A stretch of DNA of 50,475 nt. Origin: Bacillota bacterium (GTDB lineage: Bacteria > Bacillota > Sulfobacillia > JAJZYS01 > JAJYTV01). A program made the translations under genes and the position numbers. The stretch lies in contig JAJYTE010000018.1 of the NCBI GenBank assembly GCA_021793215.1, positions 1 through 50,475 of the forward strand, in the 5' to 3' direction. Positions 34,863 through 43,654 of the stretch are shown here, piece by piece (the stretch's first letter is position 1; every line of letters begins with the position of its first letter). The notes under the pieces were generated by a model, which was not told the DNA's origin, made no database searches, and was given only the letters and a program-made list of their open reading frames with translations.

Positions 34863-36527
34863 ATGCGTTCAGACATGATCAAGCAGGGAGCCGACCGCGC
34901 GCCGCACCGCGCGCTGCTGCGCGCGGCGGGCGTCAAGCCCGTCGACTTCGGCAAGCCCTTCATCGCCATCGCGAACTCCTACGTCGACATCGTTCCCGGC
35001 CACGTCCACCTGCAGGAGTTCGGACGCATCGTCAAGGAGGCGGTGCGGGCGGCGGGTGGAGTGCCGTTCGAGTTCAACACGATCGGCGTGGACGACGGCA
35101 TCGCGATGGGGCACATCGGCATGCGCTACTCTCTGCCCAGCCGTGAACTGATCGCCGACTCGGTCGAGACGATGGTGATGGCCCACTGGTTCGACGGGAT
35201 GATCTGCATCCCGAACTGCGACAAGATCACACCCGGCATGCTGATGGCCACGATGCGGCTCGACATCCCGACGATCTTCGTCTCCGGCGGCCCGATGGCC
35301 GCGGGGCGCACGTCGGAGGGCAAGGCCGTGGACCTGATCTCGGTCTTCGAGGGAGTCGGCGCCTACAAGAGCGGCCGGATGGCCGAAGCGCAGCTCGAGG
35401 AGCTCGAGGCGATCGCCTGCCCGACCTGCGGTTCGTGCTCCGGGATGTTCACGGCGAACTCGATGAACTGCCTCACGGAGGCGCTCGGACTCGCACTGCC
35501 GGGCAACGGCACGATCCTTGCGAAGACGGAGCGGCGCGAGGAGCTCGCGCGGCGGACGGCCGAGGCCGTCATCGAACTGGTGCGAAGCGACCTGCGCCCG
35601 TCGCGCATCGTCACGCGCGACGCGCTCGACAACGCCTTCGCCCTCGACATGGCGATGGGCGGGTCGACGAACACCGTGCTCCACGGCATGGCGATCGCGA
35701 AGGAGGGCGGCATCGACTTCCCCCTGAGCCGCATCGACGAGATCTCGCGCCGCACGCCGAACATCTGCCGCGTGAGCCCCGCGTCGCAGTGGCACCTCGA
35801 GGACGTCGACCGCGCCGGCGGCATCCCGGCCCTCATGAAGGAGCTCTCCGCCGTTCCGGGACTCCTGCACATGGACACCGTCTCGGTCTCCGGCAAGACG
35901 CTGCAGGAGACGCTCGCGGGCGTCAGGACGCTCGACGAGGACGTGATCCGGCCGACGAGCGACCCGCACGACCCCGAGGGGGGCCTCGCGATCCTCTACG
36001 GCAACCTCGCGCCGCGCGGCGGCGTGCTGAAGGTGGCGGCCGTCGACCCCGACGTGAAGAGCATTCGCGGCCCCGCCGTGATCTTCGAGTCGCAGGAGGA
36101 GGCCGGGAGAGGGATCGAGGAGGGGATGGTCCAGGCAGGCGACGTCGTCGTCATCCGCTACGAGGGACCGCGCGGCGGGCCCGGGATGCCGGAGATGCTC
36201 GCGCCGACGTCGGCGCTGCAGGGCATGGGCCTCGGCAAGGAGGTCGCCCTGATCACGGACGGGCGGTTCTCCGGCGGCACGCGCGGCATCTGCCTCGGCC
36301 ACATCTCGCCGGAGGCGGCGGAAGGCGGCCCGCTCGCCCTCGTGGAGACAGGCGACGTGATCGAGGTCGACATCGCCGCGCGCCGCCTGACCCTGGAGGT
36401 TCCGGACGAGGAGATCGAGCGGCGGCGCGCCGCGTGGCAGGCCCCGCCGACCCGGGCCAAGGGCGGCTACCTGCGGCGCTACGCGCGGGACGTCACCTCG
36501 GCCGACCAGGGAGCCGTGCTTCGCTAG
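34863..36527 (+). CDS. ilvD: Dihydroxy-acid dehydratase
   Basis: A 554-residue iron-sulfur dehydratase. Cluster ligands lie in [11 protein letters not shown] and [18 protein letters not shown]. Mg/carbamylated-lysine region motifs and the C-terminal [11 protein letters not shown] are present. It performs the last shared step, giving the 2-oxoacids of valine and isoleucine. It starts 3 nt after ilvB and ends the operon. Confidence 0.96.
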   Translation: MRSDMIKQGADRAPHRALLRAAGVKPVDFGKPFIAIANSYVDIVPGHVHLQEFGRIVKEAVRAAGGVPFEFNTIGVDDGIAMGHIGMRYSLPSRELIADSVETMVMAHWFDGMICIPNCDKITPGMLMATMRLDIPTIFVSGGPMAAGRTSEGKAVDLISVFEGVGAYKSGRMAEAQLEELEAIACPTCGSCSGMFTANSMNCLTEALGLALPGNGTILAKTERREELARRTAEAVIELVRSDLRPSRIVTRDALDNAFALDMAMGGSTNTVLHGMAIAKEGGIDFPLSRIDEISRRTPNICRVSPASQWHLEDVDRAGGIPALMKELSAVPGLLHMDTVSVSGKTLQETLAGVRTLDEDVIRPTSDPHDPEGGLAILYGNLAPRGGVLKVAAVDPDVKSIRGPAVIFESQEEAGRGIEEGMVQAGDVVVIRYEGPRGGPGMPEMLAPTSALQGMGLGKEVALITDGRFSGGTRGICLGHISPEAAEGGPLALVETGDVIEVDIAARRLTLEVPDEEIERRRAAWQAPPTRAKGGYLRRYARDVTSADQGAVLR

Positions 36528-36548
36528 TCGACCAGGCTCGCGCGTCGA

Positions 36549-36584
36549 CGAAGAGTGCCCGTCTGAAGAGGCGGGCACTCTTCG
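36549..36584 (+). terminator. Probable terminator after ilvD
   Basis: CGAAGAGTGCCCG (36549-36561) and CGGGCACTCTTCG (36572-36584) are perfect 13-bp inverted repeats; the inner bases extend the stem to a GAAG loop. No T-run follows, so termination may be partial or need a factor. It lies 21 nt past the operon's last stop. Confidence 0.6.
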
Positions 36585-36635
36585 TGCGCCTCGGGTCGGG
36601 GCAGGGCTCCCGACATCGTGACGGACGGCGCGCCG

Positions 36636-36663
36636 CCAACTTCATACATGTTTCGCGTTGCGG
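36636..36663 (+). promoter_or_regulatory. Shared upstream element, copy 1
   Basis: CCAACTTCATACA (36636-36648), then 9 nt, then TTGCGG (36658-36663). The same two blocks with the same spacing occur at 44526-44553. Each lies 100-230 bp before a gene of the ectoine-like region. Function unknown; a regulator site or promoter is most likely. Confidence 0.4.
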
Positions 36664-36775
36664 ACATCGATGCTGGTGCGCGACCCTAAGCACCAGATCG
36701 TGAGGATGCGGCACCTCCAACGCTGGCGCCGCCCACGACCCTTGGTCAGCGGGGCGCACGGTGGGAGGAGTTTCA

Positions 36776-37756
36776 ATGCAGGCGGCCTTTGAACGGGCGG
36801 AGTACGCGGCGAGGAATGCCGAAACCCAGCGCACGATGGCAGCGCGCGGGATCGAGGCGCTCGTCGTCAGCGACCCGGCGAACATGTACTATCTGACGGG
36901 CTACGACGGCTGGTCGTTCTACGTGCCGCAGGCCGTGGTCGTCGTGGCCAGTGAGGCGCAGCCGGTCTGGATCGGTCGGCCTGCGGAACGCGGCCCCGTG
37001 CCGGGTGTCGTGACGTTCTCGACCGGAAACCACGGCATGGGTGTGGCGTACGTTGCACGTCGGCTCGGGCTTCCGGCGTACGTCTGCCTCCCGGACGTCG
37101 TGCCGCAGACGAAGCTCGACGGCCTTCGCCGCCTGGGTGTCGTCGCGACGCCGAGCGGGCCGACGCAGGAGGATGCGGCGCGCCGGACCGAGGAGATCGA
37201 GCGCGAGCAGGGGCTCGTCGCGATCTCTCCGATCGACGGTCCGGACATCATCGCCGGGCAGGGGACGATCGGAATCGAACTTTTGGAGGACGACCCAAAT
37301 GTGGATACGGTTCTCGTCCCCCTGTCCGGTGGGGGGCTCCTCTCGGGCGTGGCCCTCTCCGTCAAGGCGAACTCCCCGAGGACCCGGGTGATCGGGGTCT
37401 GCGCCCAGGCTGCGCGGGCGATGTACGAGAGTGTGCGCGCAGGCGGGCCGATCGACTTCCAGGAGAGCCCGACCGTCGCGGACAGCCTGCGCGGTGGGAT
37501 CGGCATGGAGAATCGGCACACGCTGCGGATGGTGCGGGAACTCGTGGACGACATCGTGCTGGTGTCAGAGGCCGAGATCGAGCAGGCGATGGGCTTTCTG
37601 CTGCGCGAGGAGCGCATGGTCGTCGAGGGAGCTGCGGCGGTCGGTGTCGCCGCGCTGCTCTCGGGACGGGTGCGCGCCCGGGCGCGGACGACCGCACTGA
37701 TCACCGGACGCAACGTGGCGAGCGACGTGCTTGCGCGCCTCGGAACCCAAATCTAG
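36776..37756 (+). CDS. Chimera: DoeA-like N-terminus fused to EutB-like PLP dehydratase C-terminus
   Basis: A 326-residue in-frame fusion. Residues 1 to about 69 match the start of the DoeA-like M24 protein at 49811 (shared NYLTGYDGWSFYVPQAVVVV region and the following GRP). From about residue 76, VVTFSTGNHGMGVAYVARRLG onward, it matches the EutB-like dehydratase at 40728 to its end, including AGQGTIG, LSGGGLLSGVAL, TVADSLRGGIG and ITGRNV. The join falls at about 36980-37003. The dehydratase part lacks its first ~78 residues, which in the intact relative contain the PLP lysine (Lys60 in GAFKVRGA). The metal site of the M24 half is also gone. GGGAGGAG precedes ATG 36776 and the frame is intact, so it may be translated, but catalysis by either half is unlikely. 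Confidence 0.85.
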   Translation: MQAAFERAEYAARNAETQRTMAARGIEALVVSDPANMYYLTGYDGWSFYVPQAVVVVASEAQPVWIGRPAERGPVPGVVTFSTGNHGMGVAYVARRLGLPAYVCLPDVVPQTKLDGLRRLGVVATPSGPTQEDAARRTEEIEREQGLVAISPIDGPDIIAGQGTIGIELLEDDPNVDTVLVPLSGGGLLSGVALSVKANSPRTRVIGVCAQAARAMYESVRAGGPIDFQESPTVADSLRGGIGMENRHTLRMVRELVDDIVLVSEAEIEQAMGFLLREERMVVEGAAAVGVAALLSGRVRARARTTALITGRNVASDVLARLGTQI

Positions 37757-37848
37757 CGCTCCGGCGCGGCACAAGTTCACGCGTGGGGGCGTGCCGGCGG
37801 CGCCCGTGCGGCGGTCAAGACGGTCTTGGCGGCCCAGCTTCGTTCCGG

Positions 37849-39123
37849 CTAGGCTCGATCCTCCAGTGCGGGTGCCGCGGACGCCACCTGCGGTTCGCCG
37901 ATCGCGCAGATGCGGCGGAAGGTCTGTGAGCGCAGGAGGTAGCGAGCCACTACGACGACGAAGGCGAGGCCCAGCACCAGCATGAGCGACGCCGGACGGA
38001 TGCTCGACGCGAGCACGCCGTACAGCCAGTTGGCAAGCGCCATGACGCCGGCCGCGAGAACGTAGTAGGCGCCGACGGCGCGGCCCCGCATCGACTCGGC
38101 GACATCGCTTTGCAGGTGGGCGAGACTCAGGGTCATGAACATGGCCTGTGACGCGCCGACCAGCACGATGGCGACGGCGGCGGCGATGTCCGAGCGGCTC
38201 ACGCCGAGCACCGAGAGCGAGAGGCCGCTCAGCACGGCCGTCGCGAGGTAGAGCCGGCCACGCTGGCGCTCGTCGGAGATCGGCGCCAGGCCCAGCGTTC
38301 CCAGGATTGCGCCGAGGCCGACGAGCGTGACGAGAAGGCCGTACGTCCCGGAGCCCGACGCGAGGCTCTGGCCGACGAACTGGGGCAGAATGCCGAGGTA
38401 GGCCATCGTCAGGGTGCAGTGGAATCCGACCACGGCGACGATCGTGCGCACGCCGGGAAGACCCCGGATGTACTGGAGTCCCTCGCGCAGCGGCTGCAGC
38501 AGTCCCGGGCTGGCGTCGCCCGCGGTGCGATCGGCCGCGGGGATGCCGCGGAGGAACAGCGCGGAGGCGCCGAACAGTACGGCGGTTATAAGGAAGACGC
38601 TCGCCGTGCCGGTGGTCGCGAGCAGAAGGCTGGCCGCCGCGGGACCGACGAACTCCGTGCCACGCTGCGCAACGCCCTGCAGGGAGATCGCGTTGAGTAG
38701 GAGACGCCGCGGCACGAGGCCGGGCAGCAGCGCGTTCAGCGAGACGTTGCGCACCGCTCCCGCCAGTCCGAAGAGCAGCGTCAGGAGCACGATCAGCAGC
38801 GGTGACAGGACGCCGCCCGCGATTGCCGCGGCGATCGCCGCAGTCGCCAGGGCGGTGACCATCAGGGAAGCGAAGAGGAGCTGGCGCCGATCGAAGCGGT
38901 CGGCGAGCACCCCCGCAACCGGTGCGCCCAGGAGGTTCGGCGCGAGGCTGGCGAAGATCGTCGCACCGACCCAGATCGACGAGTGGGTCAAGGCGTAGCT
39001 CTCCCAACCGATCGCCATGGTGAACGCCCACTGCGCGGTGTTGCTGACGAGCGTCAGGAACCAGAGCGGACGGTAGGACGACTCGCGCAGCGACGAAAGC
39101 GTTTCGCGGAAGAGCGTAGACAA
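37849..39123 (-). CDS. MFS transporter (EntS/DHA3-like)
   Basis: A 424-residue major facilitator protein with about 12 hydrophobic helices. GVLADRFDRRQLLFASLM is the loop 2-3 signature of the EntS/DHA3 group, usually efflux proteins. Start TTG 39123 has CCGGAGGTG upstream on the minus strand; a -10-like TATAGT occurs at 39166-39161. It is convergent with the chimeric gene and divergent from the D-2-hydroxyacid dehydrogenase. It may export or import a compound linked to the ectoine-like genes; no direct evidence. Confidence 0.9.
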   Translation of the reverse strand: MSTLFRETLSSLRESSYRPLWFLTLVSNTAQWAFTMAIGWESYALTHSSIWVGATIFASLAPNLLGAPVAGVLADRFDRRQLLFASLMVTALATAAIAAAIAGGVLSPLLIVLLTLLFGLAGAVRNVSLNALLPGLVPRRLLLNAISLQGVAQRGTEFVGPAAASLLLATTGTASVFLITAVLFGASALFLRGIPAADRTAGDASPGLLQPLREGLQYIRGLPGVRTIVAVVGFHCTLTMAYLGILPQFVGQSLASGSGTYGLLVTLVGLGAILGTLGLAPISDERQRGRLYLATAVLSGLSLSVLGVSRSDIAAAVAIVLVGASQAMFMTLSLAHLQSDVAESMRGRAVGAYYVLAAGVMALANWLYGVLASSIRPASLMLVLGLAFVVVVARYLLRSQTFRRICAIGEPQVASAAPALEDRA

Positions 39124-39504
39124 CGTGCCACCTCCGGTGAGGCGAAAAGAGCGTGGAATAACTATACCGCGGCGGGTTTGGACTCGACCAGCGCGAAGGG
39201 CTCTGCGTCCACCCGTGACCAGCCCGGGAGCGCAGCCGGTCCCCTTCGCCCCTCGTGGGCGGGGGCGTTCTGCGTAAGGCATGGCGCTTGCCGTTCCCGA
39301 TGCGCCGAACCTGCCCAACAATTCGTGCGAAGAGGGCGCGGAATCTTCAGTCAAGTTGGCTGTTGCCCGCAGCTTGCCCGAGCCGAATACTCGTGCCAGC
39401 CGGGGCCTACGAGCACCGGACGCAGCGAGCGAACTCGGGGTAGCGCGCAGGGCTCGCCGCTTGGAGGGCATCCTTGCTGGATGCGCCCGTGCGTGGCCTT
39501 TCGT
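39124..39504. other. Intergenic stretch upstream of the MFS gene
   Basis: Divergent promoter region of the MFS gene and the 2-hydroxyacid dehydrogenase. The MFS -10 candidate is at 39161-39166. I see no convincing gene; open frames here lack ribosome sites and family similarity. Confidence 0.5.
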
Positions 39505-39538
39505 TGGATGGATGGATGGATGGGTGGATGGATGGATG
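39505..39538 (+). repeat. Tetranucleotide tandem repeat (TGGA)n
   Basis: Eight TGGA units with one variant (TGGG in position five), plus a trailing TG, at 39505-39538. It lies about 95-140 bp upstream of the dehydrogenase start. The frame of that gene happens to be open through the repeat (reading DGWMDGWMDG), but the ribosome site places the start downstream. It could alter promoter spacing by slippage. Confidence 0.85.
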
Positions 39539-39644
39539 TGCGCCGCCGCGCTGGTGTCCGATCCGAGGTGCACCCCTGCGCGATCCGCGGTGGGATGGAC
39601 GCGGGAAGCCCGTCCAGGAAAGGTTGAAAGGAGTGCTCACCAAG

Positions 39645-40679
39645 TTGACCAAGGTCTTGCTCGGTTGGCAGGCGGACGAGGAAGAACTCTCGCTGGCCCG
39701 ATCCATCCTACCGGACTGCGACGTGCGCGCGGTTCCGTCCCATGCGACGCTGACCCGTTTCGACTGCGACCCGGGCATCCTCGCGCAACACGCGAAGGAC
39801 GCGGACATCCTCGCGACCTTCACGATCGGACCGGAGGTGTACCGCAGCGCGGAGCGCATGAAGCTCCTCCTCTGGCTGCACTCGGGGTTCGACCCGGTGG
39901 ACTTCGCGGCACTCAAGGAGCGCCATGTGATGCTGGCGAACGCCTCGGGTTCGAACGCGACCGCGGTCGCGGAGCATGCCTTCGCGCTTCTTCTCGCGCT
40001 CGCGAAGCGCATCGTGGAGCGCGATGCGCGTGTCAAGCAGGGTGGCTGGGCCCCCTTCTGGGCCAGTGAGACCTCGAGTGCGCTCCTCGCGGGCAGCACC
40101 GTCACGATCGTGGGACTGGGCGAGATCGGTCGGCGCGTCGCGCAGCGTGCACGCGCGTTCGAGTGCCGTGTCATCGGCGTCCGCCGGTCCGGTCGGCCGT
40201 CTCCCGAGGCGGATGTGGTCTACGGGCCGGACAAGCTCTGCGAGGCGCTCTCCCGGGCCGACTTCGTCGTCATGGCGACGCCACACACCGCGGAGACGAA
40301 CGCCATGATCAGTCACCAAGAACTCGCGGCGATGAAGCCCGGCAGCTTCCTGATCAACGTCTGCCGCGGCCGCGTCGTCGATGAGATCGCGCTCCGCGCG
40401 GCGCTCGACAGCGGGCATCTCGGCGGTTTCGCGTCGGACGTCTGGTGGGTCTACGCGAACTCGATGCCGGAGGGCTGGCACTACGCCGTGCCGTCGCGCC
40501 TGGGCATCCACCAACTGAAGAGCGTCGTCGCGTCGCACGACTCGGCCGTCGACAACCTGAAGGTGAAGACCGAGATGATCACCCGGGGCCTCCAGAACGG
40601 GAGGGCGTACCTCGACAAGGCGCCGATGCCGAACCTCGTGTTCGACGGGGAGAAGATGGTCGGCTCGCTCGCAGACTAG
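39645..40679 (+). CDS. D-isomer-specific 2-hydroxyacid dehydrogenase, variant active site
   Basis: A 344-residue NAD-binding dehydrogenase. The Rossmann motif is VGLGEIGRRVAQRARAF and the catalytic Arg is in NVCRGRVVDE. Where most members have the catalytic Glu in DVFEPEP, this one reads ASDVWWVYANS, so the Glu is missing or displaced. A histidine is retained in VVASHDSA. It may therefore use a different proton relay or bind an unusual substrate. AAAGGAG lies 11 nt before TTG 39645; GTG 39633 is an alternative start. It precedes the EutB-like gene by 48 nt, probably in one operon. Confidence 0.85.
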   Translation: MTKVLLGWQADEEELSLARSILPDCDVRAVPSHATLTRFDCDPGILAQHAKDADILATFTIGPEVYRSAERMKLLLWLHSGFDPVDFAALKERHVMLANASGSNATAVAEHAFALLLALAKRIVERDARVKQGGWAPFWASETSSALLAGSTVTIVGLGEIGRRVAQRARAFECRVIGVRRSGRPSPEADVVYGPDKLCEALSRADFVVMATPHTAETNAMISHQELAAMKPGSFLINVCRGRVVDEIALRAALDSGHLGGFASDVWWVYANSMPEGWHYAVPSRLGIHQLKSVVASHDSAVDNLKVKTEMITRGLQNGRAYLDKAPMPNLVFDGEKMVGSLAD

Positions 40680-40727
40680 GCGCGGCGGGCAGCAGAATTC
40701 ACATTCACATGGAAGGAGGCGACGCCG

Positions 40728-41714
40728 ATGACGGACGCCGTCCCGCGGGAATCCGCGCCGACGATGCAGGATGTCTGGACTGCGCGCAGCCGGCTCGGAT
40801 CGATCGCGGTCCGAACGCCGCTCACCGAGGCGGCGGCGCTCGGAGAAGCGGTCGGAGGAACCGTTCTCCTGAAGCACGAGGAGATGCAGCCGATCGGCGC
40901 CTTCAAGGTGCGCGGCGCGGTGAACACCCTCCTGGCGCGCAGCGAGGCGGGGCCGCTCACGGGCGCCGTGACCTTCTCGACCGGCAACCACGGCATGGGG
41001 GTCGCGTACGCGGCGCGCCGGCTCGGCCTGCCAGCGTACGTCTGCCTGCCCGACGAGGTGCCGCAGGCGAAGCTCGACGGCCTGGGGCGCCTGGGCGCCC
41101 ACGTGGAGCTCTGCGGCCCGACCCAGGAGGACGCGGCGCGCCGGGCCGAGGAGCTCGAGCGCGAGCGCGGCCTCACGCCGGTCGCTCCGTTCGACGACCC
41201 GGACGTGATCGCGGGGCAGGGGACGATCGGCCTCGAGATGCTCGCGGCGGATCCCAGGATCGATGCGGTGATCGTCCCGGTCTCGGGCGGCGGGCTGCTC
41301 GCCGGTGTCGCGCTCGCGGTGAAGTCGAACGCCCCCGCGGTGCGCGTGATCGGCGTCTGCGCCGAGGGGGCGCGGGCGATGTACGAGAGCGTGCGCGCCG
41401 GAAGGCCCGTGGACTTCACGGAGAGCCCGACGCTGGCGGACTCGCTGCGCGGCGGCATCGGTGCCCAGAATCGGCACACGCTGCGCTTGACGCAGGCGTT
41501 CGTGGACGACCTCGTGCTCGTCTCGGAGCAGGAGATCGAACAGGCGATGCGCTTCCTGCTTCGAGAGGAGCGCCTCGTGGTCGAGGGCGCCGCGGCGGTC
41601 GGCGTCGCCGCGCTGCTCTCAGGACGCGTTCCGGCCAACCGGCGCACCGCGGTCCTGATCACGGGGCGCAACGTGGCCGGCGATGTGCTCGCGCGGCTGG
41701 CGGCAGGGGACTGA
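40728..41714 (+). CDS. EutB-like PLP-dependent dehydratase (threonine dehydratase family)
   Basis: A 328-residue fold-type II PLP enzyme. The PLP lysine is Lys60 in PIGAFKVRGAVN, the phosphate-binding loop is SGGGLLAGVAL, and TFSTGNHGMGVAYAARRLG is conserved. It lacks the C-terminal regulatory domain of biosynthetic IlvA. The block FDDPDVIAGQGTIGLE, with ESPTLADSLRGGIGAQNRHT and VLITGRNV, is most like EutB, the dehydratase of hydroxyectoine utilisation clusters (recognised from memory). AAGGAGG is 8 nt before ATG 40728. A diverged partial copy forms the C-terminus of the chimera at 36776. Generic serine/threonine dehydratase activity is the alternative. Confidence 0.85.
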   Translation: MTDAVPRESAPTMQDVWTARSRLGSIAVRTPLTEAAALGEAVGGTVLLKHEEMQPIGAFKVRGAVNTLLARSEAGPLTGAVTFSTGNHGMGVAYAARRLGLPAYVCLPDEVPQAKLDGLGRLGAHVELCGPTQEDAARRAEELERERGLTPVAPFDDPDVIAGQGTIGLEMLAADPRIDAVIVPVSGGGLLAGVALAVKSNAPAVRVIGVCAEGARAMYESVRAGRPVDFTESPTLADSLRGGIGAQNRHTLRLTQAFVDDLVLVSEQEIEQAMRFLLREERLVVEGAAAVGVAALLSGRVPANRRTAVLITGRNVAGDVLARLAAGD

Positions 41715-41730
41715 GCGCAGTCAGATAGAG

Positions 41731-41755
41731 CAGCCGGCGGACGGCCCGCCGGCTG
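41731..41755. terminator. Hairpin between convergent genes
   Basis: CAGCCGGCGG (41731-41740) and CCGCCGGCTG (41746-41755) form a perfect 10-bp stem with a 5-nt loop. It lies in the 67-bp gap between the EutB-like gene and the minus-strand PucR-type gene. No T-run follows; it is probably a bidirectional terminator. Confidence 0.6.
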
Positions 41756-41781
41756 CCAAGGTCTCCCGGTTCCCCAAAGGT

Positions 41782-43488
41782 TCAGCCGAGGTCCTCCGTT
41801 TCGGGTGCGGGTTCGCGCGGCTCCCGGCCCATCAGTGCCGTGACGCCGGCGCGGTCCGCTCCGTCGACCGACGACAAGAACAGCGCGAAGCTGAAGAGGA
41901 ACCAGGTCTCGGGATCCGTGAGGCTGCGCCCTGTGAGCGACTCGATCTTGTTGAGCCGGTAGATGAGGGACTGGCGGTGCAGGTGCAGAAGACGTGCCGT
42001 CTCACTGATCTGTCCACGCGTGCGGATGAAGGTGGACAGCGTCGGGATGAGCGCGCCGTCGCGGCGTCGGTCGTAGTCGACCAGGAGCGACAGCGCATCC
42101 GAGACGAGCGACTGCACCTCGGAGTCGTTCGAGAGGTGCATCAGGGTGCGGTAGAGCGTCACGTCGCGCGACGCCGTGCGGTGGCCCTGACCGTTTTGAC
42201 GGTAGCCGATCTCGAGCGCCTCGCGCGCATCCTGGTAACCCTGCGCGAAGCCCGCAACGCCGGTCAACGCGCTGGCGACGCCCCAGGAGATGACGAGATC
42301 CGGCAGTACCTCGCGCAGTCTGCGGTTGACGCGATCAAGAAAGCGGTCGACGGGAGGCAGCCCCTCGTCCGGTTCCGCCTCGAGGTAGAGCAGGAAGGTC
42401 TCCCGCTGGTAGGTCAGCATCAGGCGCCGGCCCAAGGCGTCCGCGGCGTGTGTGAGCTCGGCCGCGATCAGTTGGCGGACGCGATCCGCGGCGTCCGCTT
42501 CCCGGAAGGCGGGCCGCCACTGCCCGGCCCCGTCGAGGTTGTCGGGATGCCCGACGATGCAGGAGTGGCCCGCGTCAAGGCGGTAGCCCAGCGCGGCGCC
42601 CTTCGAGAGCGCGGCATCCTCGCCGAGCTGACCCTTGGCGAGGTTCCAGACGAAGTCCTCGCGGAAGCGCTCCTCCGCATGCCGGGCAGCGTTCTGCTGC
42701 AGGAACCAGAAGGCGCAGGCGATCGAAGCATGCTCCAGCATCAGCCGGTGCTTCGCGCTGAACCCCGGCACCTCGTTCGCCGGGCGCGCGACGACAAGGT
42801 AGCCCTCGACGTGCTCCATCGACCGGATGGGGACGCGGAGCGCGGAGAGTTCGCCCAAGGAGATCTGCGCCATCACGCCCACGTCGGAGCCCGCCGGCGC
42901 CACGCCGGTTTGCGAGAGGAGATCCTCAAGCCGGTCGCCCCTGGCGCAGCGGCCCAGGACGTCGCCGCGCGCGTCCACGACGAGCGCGATCGCATCGAGC
43001 CGGCGCGCGAGGCAGGCCGCGACTTCGGAGAGGTTGCCTCCGCGCAGCGTGAGGTCGAGCACCTCGCTCTGCATCTGCTGGGCCGCCTCGAGCGTTCCGA
43101 ACTCCTCCTGACGAAGGGCGTCCGAGACCGCCTGCGCGACCTCGGAGAAGCGTACCTCCCACGGGATCTCGATCAGTGGGAAGTGCGCGCGATCGGCGAG
43201 CGACAGCACACTCTCAGGGATCTCCTTGATGTAGCACCCGATCGCGATGCCCAGGGCAGCCGCGTTGGCGGCGACGACCTGCTCGACGAGCGCCTCCAGA
43301 AGTTGCGGGTCGGATCCGCAGCCCATCGCGGTCGTGAGGACGAGCTCGTCCTCGCGCACGAAGTCCTCGACCGGCATCTCGATCACCGAAACCCACTTGA
43401 CAGGGCGCTGGCGGACGTCGCCACCGGTCCGCAGCTTGGCGGACCGCAGCATGGGAAACGACATCACGGTATCGAGATGGATGTCCAC
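41782..43488 (-). CDS. PucR-family transcriptional regulator
   Basis: A 568-residue regulator. The N-terminal PucR domain (residues 1 to about 125; VKWVSVIEMPVEDFVREDELVLTT) likely senses a metabolite. A GGDEF-like central region precedes the C-terminal PucR helix-turn-helix (FIRTRGQISETARLLHLHRQSLIYRLNKIESLTGRSL). PucR proteins typically activate purine, amino acid or amine catabolism. Start GTG 43488 has GGAGGG 8 nt upstream. It is divergent from the HpcH/HpaI aldolase gene, so it probably controls that promoter and perhaps the surrounding ectoine-like genes. Confidence 0.92.
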   Translation of the reverse strand: MDIHLDTVMSFPMLRSAKLRTGGDVRQRPVKWVSVIEMPVEDFVREDELVLTTAMGCGSDPQLLEALVEQVVAANAAALGIAIGCYIKEIPESVLSLADRAHFPLIEIPWEVRFSEVAQAVSDALRQEEFGTLEAAQQMQSEVLDLTLRGGNLSEVAACLARRLDAIALVVDARGDVLGRCARGDRLEDLLSQTGVAPAGSDVGVMAQISLGELSALRVPIRSMEHVEGYLVVARPANEVPGFSAKHRLMLEHASIACAFWFLQQNAARHAEERFREDFVWNLAKGQLGEDAALSKGAALGYRLDAGHSCIVGHPDNLDGAGQWRPAFREADAADRVRQLIAAELTHAADALGRRLMLTYQRETFLLYLEAEPDEGLPPVDRFLDRVNRRLREVLPDLVISWGVASALTGVAGFAQGYQDAREALEIGYRQNGQGHRTASRDVTLYRTLMHLSNDSEVQSLVSDALSLLVDYDRRRDGALIPTLSTFIRTRGQISETARLLHLHRQSLIYRLNKIESLTGRSLTDPETWFLFSFALFLSSVDGADRAGVTALMGREPREPAPETEDLG

Positions 43489-43563
43489 CGTTGCAGCCCT
43501 CCAGTCTCAATTTCAGGCAACGCCCAACAGTAGTAAAGTTCGAGAGGCCGTTTGATCCTCCTC

Positions 43564-43572
43564 TTGTGACAA
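43564..43572. promoter_or_regulatory. TTGTGACAA palindrome in a divergent regulator promoter
   Basis: TTGT-G-ACAA is symmetrical and lies in the 166-bp gap between the PucR-type gene and the aldolase. It is a candidate operator for the regulator, though short enough to be chance. Confidence 0.3.
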
Positions 43573-43654
43573 CCTGGGACGAATGGGGCAAGTGCCCGTC
43601 TGCGGCGCTCGCTGGGGTCCCGATCGAAACGCAGTGTCGAAGGGAGCACTCCGC

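Noticed and set aside
40728-41714. Biosynthetic threonine dehydratase IlvA serving the ilv operon
   Set aside because: It lacks the regulatory C-terminal domain, is not in the T-box operon, and its motifs and neighbours fit EutB better.
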